Positions 6,900 to 15,730 of a DNA stretch of 55,555 nucleotides are shown here, piece after piece. Every line of letters starts with the position of its first letter. Positions within the stretch are counted from its first letter, which is position 1. Source of the DNA: Bacteroidia bacterium (lineage in GTDB: Bacteria > Bacteroidota > Bacteroidia > JADZBD01); the NCBI GenBank assembly GCA_020054095.1, contig JAGVMA010000032.1, positions 1 to 55,555 on the forward strand, given 5' to 3'. Below the pieces are notes generated by a model. That model had not been told where the DNA came from and ran no database searches. It was given only the letters and a program-made list of their open reading frames with translations. A program made the position numbers and the translations under genes.

Positions 6900-7592
6900 A
6901 TGAACGAAAAGCTGCTAAAAAAATACGCTATTATAGTAGCAGGCGGCAGTGGCACCAGGATGGGAAGTGCCGTACCAAAACAATTTTTAAAATTGAACGG
7001 TCTTCCCATTTTAATGCACACCATTAATAAATTTGACGACTCGAAGATTGGCATCGAAATTATTTTAGTGCTTAATAAAGAAATGCACAGCCAGTGGAAC
7101 GAGTTAGTTGCCCAGCATAACTTTACAACCCCCGTTAAAATTGCCGAGGGCGGTGAAACCCGATTTCATTCCGTGAAAAACGGCTTAGCGTTGTTAAAAG
7201 ACGAAGGTATAGTGGCGGTGCATGATGCAGTGAGGCCATTGGTAAGCGCCAAAACAATTCTATCCGCTTATAAAACTGCCGAAATGTATGGCAATGCAGT
7301 TCCGGCAATTCCTTTGCACGATTCCATTCGCCAAATCGAGTCATCAAAAAGCATAGCCGTTGACCGATCAAAATATTGCGTGATACAAACACCACAGTGT
7401 TTCAGCACCGAGATTATTAAACGCGCCTATTTAAAAGAGTACAAATTTAATTTTACTGATGATGCCACAGTGGTGGAAGCGCTGGGCGAAAAAATTCAAT
7501 TGATTGACGGCAGTGCCGAAAACATAAAAATTACTACTCCGCTCGATTTGACTGTGGCCGAAACAGTTTTGAAAAATAGAGCAATTGCTTAA
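6900..7592 (+). CDS. ispD: IspD, 2-C-methyl-D-erythritol 4-phosphate cytidylyltransferase
   Basis: IspD activates methylerythritol phosphate with CTP in the MEP route to isoprenoids. The 230-residue protein carries the nucleotide-binding glycine-rich motif AGGSGTRMGSAVPKQF near residues 14-29. It also has the VHDAVRPLVSA motif, the IQTPQCF motif and the closing KITTPLDLTVAE segment, all in family order. It starts immediately after the queA stop and ends 2 nt before the stop of the convergent OmpA-family gene, so the two transcripts must overlap or share an end. Confidence 0.95.
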   Translation: MNEKLLKKYAIIVAGGSGTRMGSAVPKQFLKLNGLPILMHTINKFDDSKIGIEIILVLNKEMHSQWNELVAQHNFTTPVKIAEGGETRFHSVKNGLALLKDEGIVAVHDAVRPLVSAKTILSAYKTAEMYGNAVPAIPLHDSIRQIESSKSIAVDRSKYCVIQTPQCFSTEIIKRAYLKEYKFNFTDDATVVEALGEKIQLIDGSAENIKITTPLDLTVAETVLKNRAIA

Positions 7593-7594
7593 TA

Positions 7595-8839
7595 CTACAT
7601 TTTAAGTATTTCAAATTCCACTCTTCTGTTTTTTTGTCGGCCGCTTTCTGTTTTATTATCGGCCACCGGCTTTGAGCTGCCAAATCCTTTGTATTGCAGC
7701 CGCTCTTTTTTTATCCCTTTCGAAATAAGGTAGTCCACCACCGCTTTTGAGCGATTATCAGACAAATTGATATTAAACGCATCGCCTCCTTGATTATCGG
7801 TGTGGCCATTTATCCGAATAACCATTTTCGGGTTTTCGTTCAGTATTTTTAGCAGCCGGTTTAATTCAATGTATGAACTCGGCAATAAAGTGGCTTTAGC
7901 TGTTTCAAAAAAAATATTGTTGATTACAAAAGTTTTTCCTGGTTTGTAATCAGGTTTTTTCCCGATACTGGTTTCAGGGTTGTCAAAAACAAGTTTCCCG
8001 GTAACGTGTATATCATCAAACATAAAACGTACATCGTAATAAAAACTATGCGTGTTATAATGTTTTACCAACGAATCGTAAGTAGCTTGGTATTCGGCTT
8101 TGGTGTAATTATTTACATCGCGCATTTTTTTATTGTGCTCGCTCATCATTTTTTTATACGCTTCTAATTCCGATTTATTTTTATTTTTTTTCAAATACAA
8201 CTCATTGGAGTAGAGCGCTTTTTTCAAACTATCCATTTCTGATTTTTTGTAAACTTTTAGTGCTTTTTGTTTTTCAGCCAAAATAATATTTATGTCTTTC
8301 TGGATTTTTTTCAGCGAATCTTCATCTTCAAAAAACTTACCTATTATCAAATATTTTTCGGTGCCGGTTGCCGTGTATTCAGTTTCTATGTAAGTCCAGT
8401 TTTCAATTTTATCCGGAATGGTAAAATGTATTGTTGATTTTGTTTTTATCCGCACACGCGTATTCACATTGTATGCCGAATCGGTAAAAAGCCAATCAAT
8501 TGTTTTCACGCTTCCGGCATTTATTGGCGATTTATCATCGGCAAGTTTTAGATACATGCCTAATTTGTATTTCTCGTTTTTCACCATCCGAGCATAAAGT
8601 GGTACAAATAAATATTCGCTTGCGCCTTGGTTCAGCAAACAAATTCCGTTGTAATATTTTCCTGCTTTTGCAGGCCCATTTTGCAAGCCGCCTTCGGTTA
8701 AATGAAAATAACCGCCTTGCGGCTGTTTCCAATAAACCGCTTGGCCATCGGCAACATCTTCAAAACCGCTGTTAGGCACTAAATTTTGTGCAACTGCCGT
8801 GCTAAAAAATAAAAGTGAAAATATTATTCGGGCTAACAT
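7595..8839 (-). CDS. OmpA-family outer-membrane protein with coiled-coil insertion
   Basis: The 414-residue protein starts with a signal peptide (cut near AVAQ, residue 18). A domain beginning NLVPNSGFE (19-280) resembles the T9SS cargo domain at 114-1019; both contain YLIIGKFFED or FITIGNFFDD and an FDDI/IDDV strand near the end. Here a highly charged coiled-coil stretch (about 173-262, rich in Lys, Glu and Asp) is inserted between those two strands. Residues 303-412 are an OmpA C-terminal peptidoglycan-binding domain (INGHTDNQGG, NLSDNRSKAVVDYL, GFGSSKP, QKNRRVEF). A likely role is linking an outer-membrane or periplasmic structure to peptidoglycan; the ligand of the first domain is unknown. 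It is convergent with ispD. Confidence 0.85.
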   Translation of the reverse strand: MLARIIFSLLFFSTAVAQNLVPNSGFEDVADGQAVYWKQPQGGYFHLTEGGLQNGPAKAGKYYNGICLLNQGASEYLFVPLYARMVKNEKYKLGMYLKLADDKSPINAGSVKTIDWLFTDSAYNVNTRVRIKTKSTIHFTIPDKIENWTYIETEYTATGTEKYLIIGKFFEDEDSLKKIQKDINIILAEKQKALKVYKKSEMDSLKKALYSNELYLKKNKNKSELEAYKKMMSEHNKKMRDVNNYTKAEYQATYDSLVKHYNTHSFYYDVRFMFDDIHVTGKLVFDNPETSIGKKPDYKPGKTFVINNIFFETAKATLLPSSYIELNRLLKILNENPKMVIRINGHTDNQGGDAFNINLSDNRSKAVVDYLISKGIKKERLQYKGFGSSKPVADNKTESGRQKNRRVEFEILKM

Positions 8840-8873
8840 AAGCAGTAACTCATACGAAAAAATGTAAAAAAGG

Positions 8874-10040
8874 TTATATGATTTTTTGTACCGATGTTTT
8901 TTCGTTTATACTCAACTTCTCGGTGTCGAGATTTGCTATTAGATTTAAACCGCATTTTTTACCTTGTTCAATGCTACCGAAAAAATTATCAATGCCTAAA
9001 AACTCAGCACCATTTATTGTTGCCCATTGCAGCAGTTCTGCAAATTCAATTTCAGGATAATTTTTTTGTATTGTTTTCATTTCATCTAAAATGCTTAGCG
9101 AATAATTACTTGCCAAACTATCTGTGCCAATGGTCATTTTAAAACCTGACATGCGCAACAAATTATAATCAGGTAATTTATTTTCGATGTATAAGTTGGC
9201 ATTAGGGCAAGTGCACAGATAGATTTTAGATTTTATCCCTGCGGTTTTAGATTTTATAAATTGCAAATCTTCGGCACCGGTATAAGTATTATGTACTAAC
9301 TGAATTTTTTTTGATTGTAACATTTGTGGAAGCGAATAATGCACTGATGTTTTTCCTGCCTTTATCCAATTTAGCGCAATGCCTAATTTTGAAAACGCAT
9401 CAAACAAATCACCGGTCCTGTTTTTAAATAAATCATCTTCCGCTTTACTTTCCTGGTTATGTATGCACGTTATTTCTTGCTGCAAATTATCTATTATAGT
9501 AAATAATGCAGGGCTAACTGTATAAGGGGCATGAGGGCTCAAAGAAGATTTGAGATTTGAGATTTGAGATTTGAGATTTTTTTCTCTTGAAAAAATCTCA
9601 TCCGCTTTTTCGGCCCCCAAATCAAAAAGCTCGATAAAGGTGTGATAAAATAAATTTTGTTTTGCTTTTTGTTCAAACGTATGATTTGTATTTGAAATAC
9701 CGCCCACAGCCACAATGCCGTTTTTTATCATTTCGCTTTCGGCATTGGCAATTGCATTTTTAATTTCCGTTTCTGAAAACGAATTTCGTTTTGGCACCAG
9801 CTCACCAATAAAACTCGCCATTCCTTTTTGCGCTGCCACCTGATCTTTTAAGTGCGATAATTCTAAATGGCAATGTGTGTTAACAAAGCCGGGCGTAATT
9901 ATTCCATCGTAGTAAACAGCATCTGCATGCCTGAAAGAAAATACTTCCATCACCGTTCCATCATCACTAACAGCCACCGTTCCGTTTTTTTTGGGAGCAG
10001 AGGTTATCGGAAAAATAAAATTTGCAGAAAAGTACTTCAA
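8874..10040 (-). CDS. Amidohydrolase, probable aminodeoxyfutalosine/nucleoside deaminase of menaquinone synthesis
   Basis: The 388-residue protein belongs to the metal-dependent amidohydrolase superfamily. It has the HxH motif (His56, His58, in GFVNTHCHLELSH), a second metal His in PHAPYTVS, VHNTYTG with a further His, and the late Asp in IGTDSLASN. It precedes no other nucleoside gene but follows mqnC at 9 nt in the same direction. In the branched futalosine pathway, aminodeoxyfutalosine is deaminated by an amidohydrolase before MqnB and MqnC act. That makes an MqnX-like role the best guess; a chlorohydrolase/guanine-deaminase-like role is the alternative. A 7-nt repeat array lies in the coding sequence just before the PHAPYTVS motif. 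Confidence 0.75.
   Translation of the reverse strand: MKYFSANFIFPITSAPKKNGTVAVSDDGTVMEVFSFRHADAVYYDGIITPGFVNTHCHLELSHLKDQVAAQKGMASFIGELVPKRNSFSETEIKNAIANAESEMIKNGIVAVGGISNTNHTFEQKAKQNLFYHTFIELFDLGAEKADEIFSREKNLKSQISNLKSSLSPHAPYTVSPALFTIIDNLQQEITCIHNQESKAEDDLFKNRTGDLFDAFSKLGIALNWIKAGKTSVHYSLPQMLQSKKIQLVHNTYTGAEDLQFIKSKTAGIKSKIYLCTCPNANLYIENKLPDYNLLRMSGFKMTIGTDSLASNYSLSILDEMKTIQKNYPEIEFAELLQWATINGAEFLGIDNFFGSIEQGKKCGLNLIANLDTEKLSINEKTSVQKII
9547..9579. repeat. Heptanucleotide tandem repeat inside the amidohydrolase gene
   Basis: Four exact GATTTGA units (9547-9574) and a partial unit follow each other inside the coding sequence at about residues 154-164, where they encode NLKSQISNLKS on the minus strand. 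As 7 is not a multiple of 3, gain or loss of one unit would shift the frame ahead of the metal-binding PHAPYTVS motif. The frame is open in this sequence. Confidence 0.9.
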
Positions 10041-10049
10041 GAAAAAAGA

Positions 10050-11180
10050 TTAATAGTTTACAACTTGCTCTTCAATATTGGCAGGTAATTCTCTCAATTC
10101 GTATTGCTGATTGCGAAGTTTTGGCTTAAATCCTGCTTCGGCAATTGCATCTTGTATGCTTTTGTAGGTAAAGCGGTGTGGCGCACCAGCAGCCGAAACC
10201 ACATTTTCTTCGAGCATAATGCTTCCAAAATCGTTAGCGCCTGCATGTAAGCAAAGTTGCGCAACTTGCTTGCCCACCGTTAACCAGCTTGCTTGTATGT
10301 TTTTTACATTGGGCAGCATAATGCGGCTCATGGCAATCATGCGCACATATTCATCACCTGTAACTGTGTTTTTAATTCCTTTGTGTCTGCGCAGCAAAGT
10401 TCCATCGTCTTGAAACGGCCAAGGTATAAATGCTGAAAAGCCCTTAGCAAGGTTCGGTTTCTCACTTTGCACTTGTCGTATCCACATCAAATGTTCAAAG
10501 CGCTCATATACTGTTTCCACATGACCAAACATCATGGTGGCCGATGTGGTTATATTTAACTGATGGGCTGCACGCATTACATCAAGCCATTCTTTTCCTC
10601 CACATTTTCCTTTTGAAATTAATCTGCGCACACGGTCGTTTAATATTTCGGCACCTGCACCGGGTAGCGAATCAAGTCCGGCATCTTTCAGTGTTTTTAA
10701 AACTTCGGTGTGCGTTGATTTTTCGAGTTTTGTAATGTGTGCAATTTCGGGCGGACCAAGTGCATGTAATTTTAACAGTGGATATAATTTTTTAAGTTGT
10801 TTAAATGTATCCACATAAAATTGCAAACCTAATTCGGGGTGATGCCCGCCTTGAAGCAGTAGCTGATCGCCACCCCAGCGAAATGTTTCTTCAATTTTGC
10901 GTTTGTACGTTTCAATATCAGTAATATATGCCTCGCTGTGGCCGGGTATGCGATAGAAATTGCAAAATTTACAGTTGGCAATGCACACATTGGTAGTGTT
11001 TACGTTGCGGTCAATTTGCCAAGTTACTATTCCATCGGTTTCTTTTTTCTGAATTTTTCTTAGTTCATTTCCCACATACATCAGTTCGGCAGTAGGCGCA
11101 TTTTCAAATAAAAAAACGCCCTCTTCGATACTAAGAAAGTCGAAATTTAATGCGCGCGAAAGCAGTTTGTTAATTTTCAT
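10050..11180 (-). CDS. mqnC: MqnC, cyclic dehypoxanthinyl futalosine synthase (radical SAM)
   Basis: MqnC cyclises dehypoxanthinyl futalosine in the futalosine pathway to menaquinone, using a radical SAM cluster. The 376-residue protein has the CxxxCxxC motif at Cys66, Cys70 and Cys73 (CIANCKFCNFYR). It also has the GGDQLLLQGGHHPELG segment, the LHALGPPEIAH motif, PGAGAEILNDRVR and GFSAFIPWPFQDDGT, which separate this family from MqnE and CofH. It is the upstream gene of a minus-strand pair with the amidohydrolase. Its presence implies that the organism makes menaquinone by the futalosine rather than the MenFDHCEB route. Confidence 0.9.
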   Translation of the reverse strand: MKINKLLSRALNFDFLSIEEGVFLFENAPTAELMYVGNELRKIQKKETDGIVTWQIDRNVNTTNVCIANCKFCNFYRIPGHSEAYITDIETYKRKIEETFRWGGDQLLLQGGHHPELGLQFYVDTFKQLKKLYPLLKLHALGPPEIAHITKLEKSTHTEVLKTLKDAGLDSLPGAGAEILNDRVRRLISKGKCGGKEWLDVMRAAHQLNITTSATMMFGHVETVYERFEHLMWIRQVQSEKPNLAKGFSAFIPWPFQDDGTLLRRHKGIKNTVTGDEYVRMIAMSRIMLPNVKNIQASWLTVGKQVAQLCLHAGANDFGSIMLEENVVSAAGAPHRFTYKSIQDAIAEAGFKPKLRNQQYELRELPANIEEQVVNY

Positions 11181-11226
11181 TTATCAAATCTCTTTTCTAC
11201 ATTTACGTTCCTCAAAAATACATATT

Positions 11227-12660
11227 ATGACCAAGATAAGCAGGGCAAACAGTAAAACAATTTCGAGCGCGGTAATTTTAGTCGCTAATAAAAAAACGAA
11301 TTACGGTAATTATGGTTTATCAAGAACCGAGATAGATTATGTGAAACACGAATTGACAGCTAACGATAAGAAAACAGTTGCTGTTAATCAGTACAATAAA
11401 CTCATTATAATCCAAACTGTAAATCCGCAAAAGGAAACCTATAAAACAATAGAACTTTGGCGCAAAGCAGGCGCAGGTGCAGCCGATATGCTTAATCAGC
11501 ACAAGCAAAGTGCGGTTACTATTTGCGATACCGCAGACGATGCCAATGCTACATTAGCTTTTGCCGAAGGACTTGCGCTGGCTAATTACCAGTTTTTGAA
11601 ATACAAAGCCGATGCCGCAAAAGAAAAAAATACACTGGCGCAAATATTTATTCAATCGAAAAAGGCAAGCGATAAACAAATAGACCAACTTGCAATTGTA
11701 ACCGATGCCATTTACAAAGCACGAACATTGGTTAACGAGCCGGTTAGTTTTTTAACTGCCACACAACTCGGCAAAGAGTTTGAGGCAATGGGAAAAGAAG
11801 CGGGCTTTAAAGTAGAAGTATTTAACAAAGCAAAAATAGAATCGCTTAAAATGGGCGGCTTGTTGGCAGTAAACAAAGGCAGTATTGACCCGCCAACTTT
11901 TACAGTGATGGAATACAATCCGCGAGGAGCAAAAAATAAAAAACCAATTGTGCTGGTGGGCAAAGGTGTGGTTTACGATACAGGCGGATTAAGCTTAAAG
12001 CCAACAGGCAATTCAATGGACTTAATGAAATGCGACATGGCCGGCTCGGCTGCAGTTGGCTGCGCTATGTTTGCTATTGCAAAAGCAAAATTGCCATTGC
12101 GTGTAATTGCATTGGTGCCGGCAACCGATAATCGCCCTGGCGGAAATGCTTATGCCCCAGGCGATGTGATAAACATGATGAGCGGCCACACCGTGGAAAT
12201 GCTTAATGCCGATGCTGAAGGAAGAATGATTTTGGCAGACGCATTGCATTATGCTAAACGATACGAACCGGAATTAGTGATGGAATTTTCTACATTAACA
12301 GGCGCAGCAAAAGCAGCCATTGGTAGTTTAGGAATTACCTGCATGGGCACAGCCGATGAGCGCGTAAAAAATAAATTAATAGACAGCGGCAAAAATGTGT
12401 ACGAACCATTAGCCGAAATGCCATTCTGGGATGAGTATGATGATATGTTAAAATCGGATATTGCTGATATGAAAAACATAGGTGGCCCCGAAGGCGGCTC
12501 CATCACAGCCGGAAAATTTTTAGCACGTTATACCAATTATCCTTACATGCACTTTGATATTGCAGGCCCCGCCTTTTTACTAATGCGCGACAGCTGGCGA
12601 GTAAAAGGTGGCACGGGAGTTGGAGTGCGATTACTGTTCGAGTTTTTAAAAAACAAATAA
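11227..12660 (+). CDS. Leucyl aminopeptidase (M17)
   Basis: The 477-residue cytosolic metallopeptidase removes N-terminal residues from peptides. The C-terminal catalytic domain holds VGKGVVYDTGGLSLKP (metal-binding Lys and Asp), the DMAGSAAV segment and NADAEGRMILADAL, the M17 signature with its Asp and Glu ligands. The N-terminal domain is divergent, as usual. I start it at the ATG at 11227 (MTKISRANSK) and not at the upstream in-frame codon 11167, which would overlap the divergent mqnC coding sequence and add a hydrophobic segment unlike the family. A weak -7-like box (TACATTTA, 11198-11205) lies just ahead. Confidence 0.93.
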   Translation: MTKISRANSKTISSAVILVANKKTNYGNYGLSRTEIDYVKHELTANDKKTVAVNQYNKLIIIQTVNPQKETYKTIELWRKAGAGAADMLNQHKQSAVTICDTADDANATLAFAEGLALANYQFLKYKADAAKEKNTLAQIFIQSKKASDKQIDQLAIVTDAIYKARTLVNEPVSFLTATQLGKEFEAMGKEAGFKVEVFNKAKIESLKMGGLLAVNKGSIDPPTFTVMEYNPRGAKNKKPIVLVGKGVVYDTGGLSLKPTGNSMDLMKCDMAGSAAVGCAMFAIAKAKLPLRVIALVPATDNRPGGNAYAPGDVINMMSGHTVEMLNADAEGRMILADALHYAKRYEPELVMEFSTLTGAAKAAIGSLGITCMGTADERVKNKLIDSGKNVYEPLAEMPFWDEYDDMLKSDIADMKNIGGPEGGSITAGKFLARYTNYPYMHFDIAGPAFLLMRDSWRVKGGTGVGVRLLFEFLKNK

Positions 12661-12692
12661 ACCTTTATCATTTACGAACCCCCCCTGTCGAA

Positions 12693-13847
12693 ATGAATAA
12701 ATTTTTTAAAGCAATAATTTTAGTTTTCTCGCTGCCGGCAACCTGCGGATTTATTGCCATTAAAAACACAGGAAGCAATTTTGCTTTACTCATTGCCTTG
12801 CACGACCAGCAAGCAGCAAGCACCAAGTTGCAACACCTTTTTGCTTATCATTTTGTAAGCGGTAACCCACAAGCGGGCGAAAAAATTGTAACCGTAAAAA
12901 CACAAAGCGAAAAAGAAAAAAATGCATCCTATATCCGTTTCGATTTGGGAGAAAACAAAATGTACCGTAACAGATATATTATTACCGGCATTGGCAATAT
13001 TATAGATGTAAAAAACAAAAAAATATTGCTCGATCAAAAAGACCAGTTTATTAAATGCGCTGGTGATAGTGTGGTGTTTTATACCAACGATATTTTCAGG
13101 GGCAAATTTTATTCGTATTTTAATTTAAAAACAGAGCAGTACAATCGTATTAACGATTTGCTTTACAAAGCAATTCCGGGAAAAGACATAGAAGTGGACC
13201 AAAGCACCAATAATTTTAAAATATGGCTTTATCCGCCATCGGCATCAAAAGTATTGCTTGTGAAAGATGCCGGCTATGGCGAAGATGCTACATTACTTAC
13301 CGATAAAAAATCGGCACGAACGCCTTATATGTGGATTGATAACAGCAATTTTATCTACCCTAACTATTCGCAGCAGCACAACTTTGCCACCATTTACAAA
13401 GTAAATGCCGATACCAAACTTGCCGAAATGTTAGGCAGCATTGAAGATATTCCATCGGTATCGTTTAATTCTTATTTCACTAAAGATAATTTGGGAAACA
13501 TTTTATACGTGTGTGGCAAAGGGCAATTTGTGGTGGATGCGAAAAAGAAAAAAGTAACAGCGCAAAATTTTATTGATGTTGGCAATGGTTTTTTTATTTC
13601 ATCGGCCGATAATCCCACTTATGGAAGAATTATAAAATACAACGATGTGGAAATAGGCAAATATTTTTGCGACCCGAAAAATGTGAAATCTGCGCCCGGA
13701 GTTTTAGCTTTTTGTTACGATATGGTGGTGAATGGCGAGCGCTATCCGCAAGGCGTTACTTACTATGCGCTAAACGCAAAAAAATGGAAAGAAATACCAA
13801 TAACCGAAGGCGATGTGGCATCGGTAATTGGATTTATTGAAGAGTAA
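12693..13847 (+). CDS. Secreted protein of unknown function
   Basis: The 384-residue protein opens with a hydrophobic export signal (FKAIILVFSLPATCGFIAI). The rest alternates short beta-like stretches with Asn/Gly/Asp turns (for example KFYSYFNLKTEQYNRINDL, NILYVCGKGQFVVDAKKKK and the PTYGRIIKYNDVEIG region), as in beta-propeller or repeat-strand proteins, but I do not recognise a family. There is no C-terminal T9SS domain, so it probably stays in the periplasm or on the outer membrane. It starts 33 nt after the aminopeptidase stop and may be read from the same transcript. It is convergent with the T9SS gene at 13854. Confidence 0.75.
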   Translation: MNKFFKAIILVFSLPATCGFIAIKNTGSNFALLIALHDQQAASTKLQHLFAYHFVSGNPQAGEKIVTVKTQSEKEKNASYIRFDLGENKMYRNRYIITGIGNIIDVKNKKILLDQKDQFIKCAGDSVVFYTNDIFRGKFYSYFNLKTEQYNRINDLLYKAIPGKDIEVDQSTNNFKIWLYPPSASKVLLVKDAGYGEDATLLTDKKSARTPYMWIDNSNFIYPNYSQQHNFATIYKVNADTKLAEMLGSIEDIPSVSFNSYFTKDNLGNILYVCGKGQFVVDAKKKKVTAQNFIDVGNGFFISSADNPTYGRIIKYNDVEIGKYFCDPKNVKSAPGVLAFCYDMVVNGERYPQGVTYYALNAKKWKEIPITEGDVASVIGFIEE

Positions 13848-13853
13848 GCGCTT

Positions 13854-15555
13854 TTAATTTTTCACAAAACGCGAAACAAAATTATTTCCTTCTGTTACAA
13901 TTCGCAGCGTGTAAATTCCATCGGTTAAATCGGTAATGTTAATTTGTGTTGCACTTGCGTAAATAGTTTTTACCAAAGCGCCTGTTGCCGAATAAATTTC
14001 TGTAAAAATTATTTTTTCCGTTTCGGGCAATTGCACATTTAAAATTGTTTGAGCCGGATTAGGGAAAACATTAATTACAGTATTGTTTTTTACATCTGCT
14101 AAGCCCGATGACAAACCGCAGCCACAAGCGCTAAGTGTAGTGTTGTTAAAATGGCTAATGATAGAATCGGCACGAGTTTGCAACCGAACAATGCTTGTAT
14201 CTATTCCGCTTGCGGTATAATCTCTGCTGAAAACGTAAGCAACATCAAGTGTTTTTGTTGAACCTGGTTGCATGGTAAACGGTCCGCAAATACCAAGCCC
14301 TCTTCTGTCTCCGGGTTGGCTTCCGCCTGTTACCTCATCCCAATCAGATTGTGGTGGGCCAGGACTTAGACATGTCCCGCCAACTCCAAATTCATATTGG
14401 TGGTCGGTATTTCCCGGAAAAGCAAAATAACATGGGGAACCAGTGTTATATCCCGTGCCTCCATAACATAAAGGAGTATAGTCTCTCCATTGGCCACCCA
14501 AGTAAGCATAAAAATCTGAGTCGTTAGTTGGGTTCCCTCTAACACTTGCATCATTTTCATAATACATAAATCTATTTAAAGCATAATCTTCGCCCGGCTC
14601 GTCAGTTATACAGTTTCTATTATTATCATCGTTATCGTTAGTGGGTACAGTAGGCCCTTTTAAAAATACCACGCCTTGTGCCGATAATTTTGTTCCGTAT
14701 CCACCAACGTTAGCATCATCATTAGCATCCCCATTATATCCATAATACATTTTGCGAGGCACATCGCAGCCAATGTAATCATCAGCATAGTTGCCCACAT
14801 CTAAATCTGTCCACATGCCCAAGTACACATTGTTGTAATTTGTAAACGAGCGGTTAATAATATCGTAGTGAATAAAAACGGTATTCATTAGTGCGCTATC
14901 GGCAGGGCAATTAAATTGGTAAGCCATTCCTCTAATTTCTATTCCAAATGGCAGGCCACCGGTTTCGGTATGTGTAAAACCTTGCGTGTTATCGTTGTAA
15001 ACAAAAAATATTGCCTGGTCGCCACGTATTAAGGGATAATCGCCATTAGTTGGGCTGTATATTCCATCGGCATTAGCATCGTGAAATGGTGCAACATTGT
15101 AAGGGTAACTTCCTCCCGGGCCATTGCCCGGCCAATTGGTAATAATGCTTGGCGTGCTAGTGTATAATCCGTTTATAAACGAATCAATGGTACATTTATT
15201 TATTTTCCAAACTCTTGACCATTGGTTAGATATAGTTGTTTGGCATTGTGCATTGTTTGTGTCTAAAGGTCCGGGCCAAAAATCGGTTCCGGCTTGGCGA
15301 TAGGTTTGACAAGCAGTATGTAGGTTATTGTTTGCATCTATGCCGCCAACCCACAAGTTCCCGGCAAATATGGTATGTTTGCCGCTCCCCTTTGGAGCTT
15401 CAAACTTTGCACTGCTAAAATCCCAAAACAAATCACCCGCAGGGTTAATGCGTGCTTTAATATTATTGATATTCTAAATCGGCAAATTGGCTTTGTGCGA
15501 AAGAGCTAATTATGGTTGAGCAGGTGAGGGTGAATATAAAGAGTGATTTTTTCAT
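13854..15555 (-). pseudogene. T9SS-sorted secreted protein split from its signal peptide by a +1 frameshift
   Basis: Two frames together make one protein of the T9SS cargo type. The first (from ATG at 15555) encodes a signal peptide, KKSLFIFTLTCSTIISSFAQ, then SQFADLEYQ and a stop. The second contains NINNIKARINPAGDLFWDF and runs about 530 residues, with KGSGKHTIFAGNLWVGG, several Asp/Asn-rich segments and a C-terminal sorting domain (VFPNPAQTILNVQL ... DGIYTLRIV ... FVKN). Removing one T of the pair at 15472-15473 gives ...ADLDINNIKARINPAG..., a smooth family-like joint, so one extra base is the likely cause. No ATG near the start of the second frame has an export signal. Either the gene is recently broken or the assembly has a one-base error. 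Confidence 0.8.
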
Positions 15556-15597
15556 TGTAAATTTTTTTAATAAAGATAATTGAGATTCCCCTTTTTC

Positions 15598-15658
15598 GGG
15601 CTTGTGAATCGGCTCGGTTGAGCAACATCCCGGTTTACTGCCGAGCCGATTCAAGCCC
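15598..15658. repeat. Long GC-rich hairpin upstream of the T9SS gene
   Basis: Bases 15598-15617 pair with 15641-15658 over 18 bp (outer part GGGCTTG with CAAGCCC, inner part AATCGGCTCGG with CCGAGCCGATT), with one 2-nt bulge and a 23-nt loop. It is far more GC-rich than its surroundings. It would lie in the 5' leader of the minus-strand T9SS gene or be an inserted structural element. A terminator is less likely because no T tract follows. Confidence 0.85.
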
Positions 15659-15730
15659 TTACTCTGATTTCTGATGCTAAACTATTTCATATTTAAAAGC
15701 AGTTTTTACTTATTTTTTGCTCAACTCTAT

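Noticed and set aside
11167-11226. Longer N-terminus for leucyl aminopeptidase
   Set aside because: It would overlap the divergent mqnC start and adds a hydrophobic segment (MLIFIYQISFLHL) unlike this cytosolic family; the ATG at 11227 fits.
12678-12691. CCTGTCGAA before the 12693 gene as another REP-like copy
   Set aside because: Only the core end matches; there are no complementary arms and no inner CGA/TCG pair.
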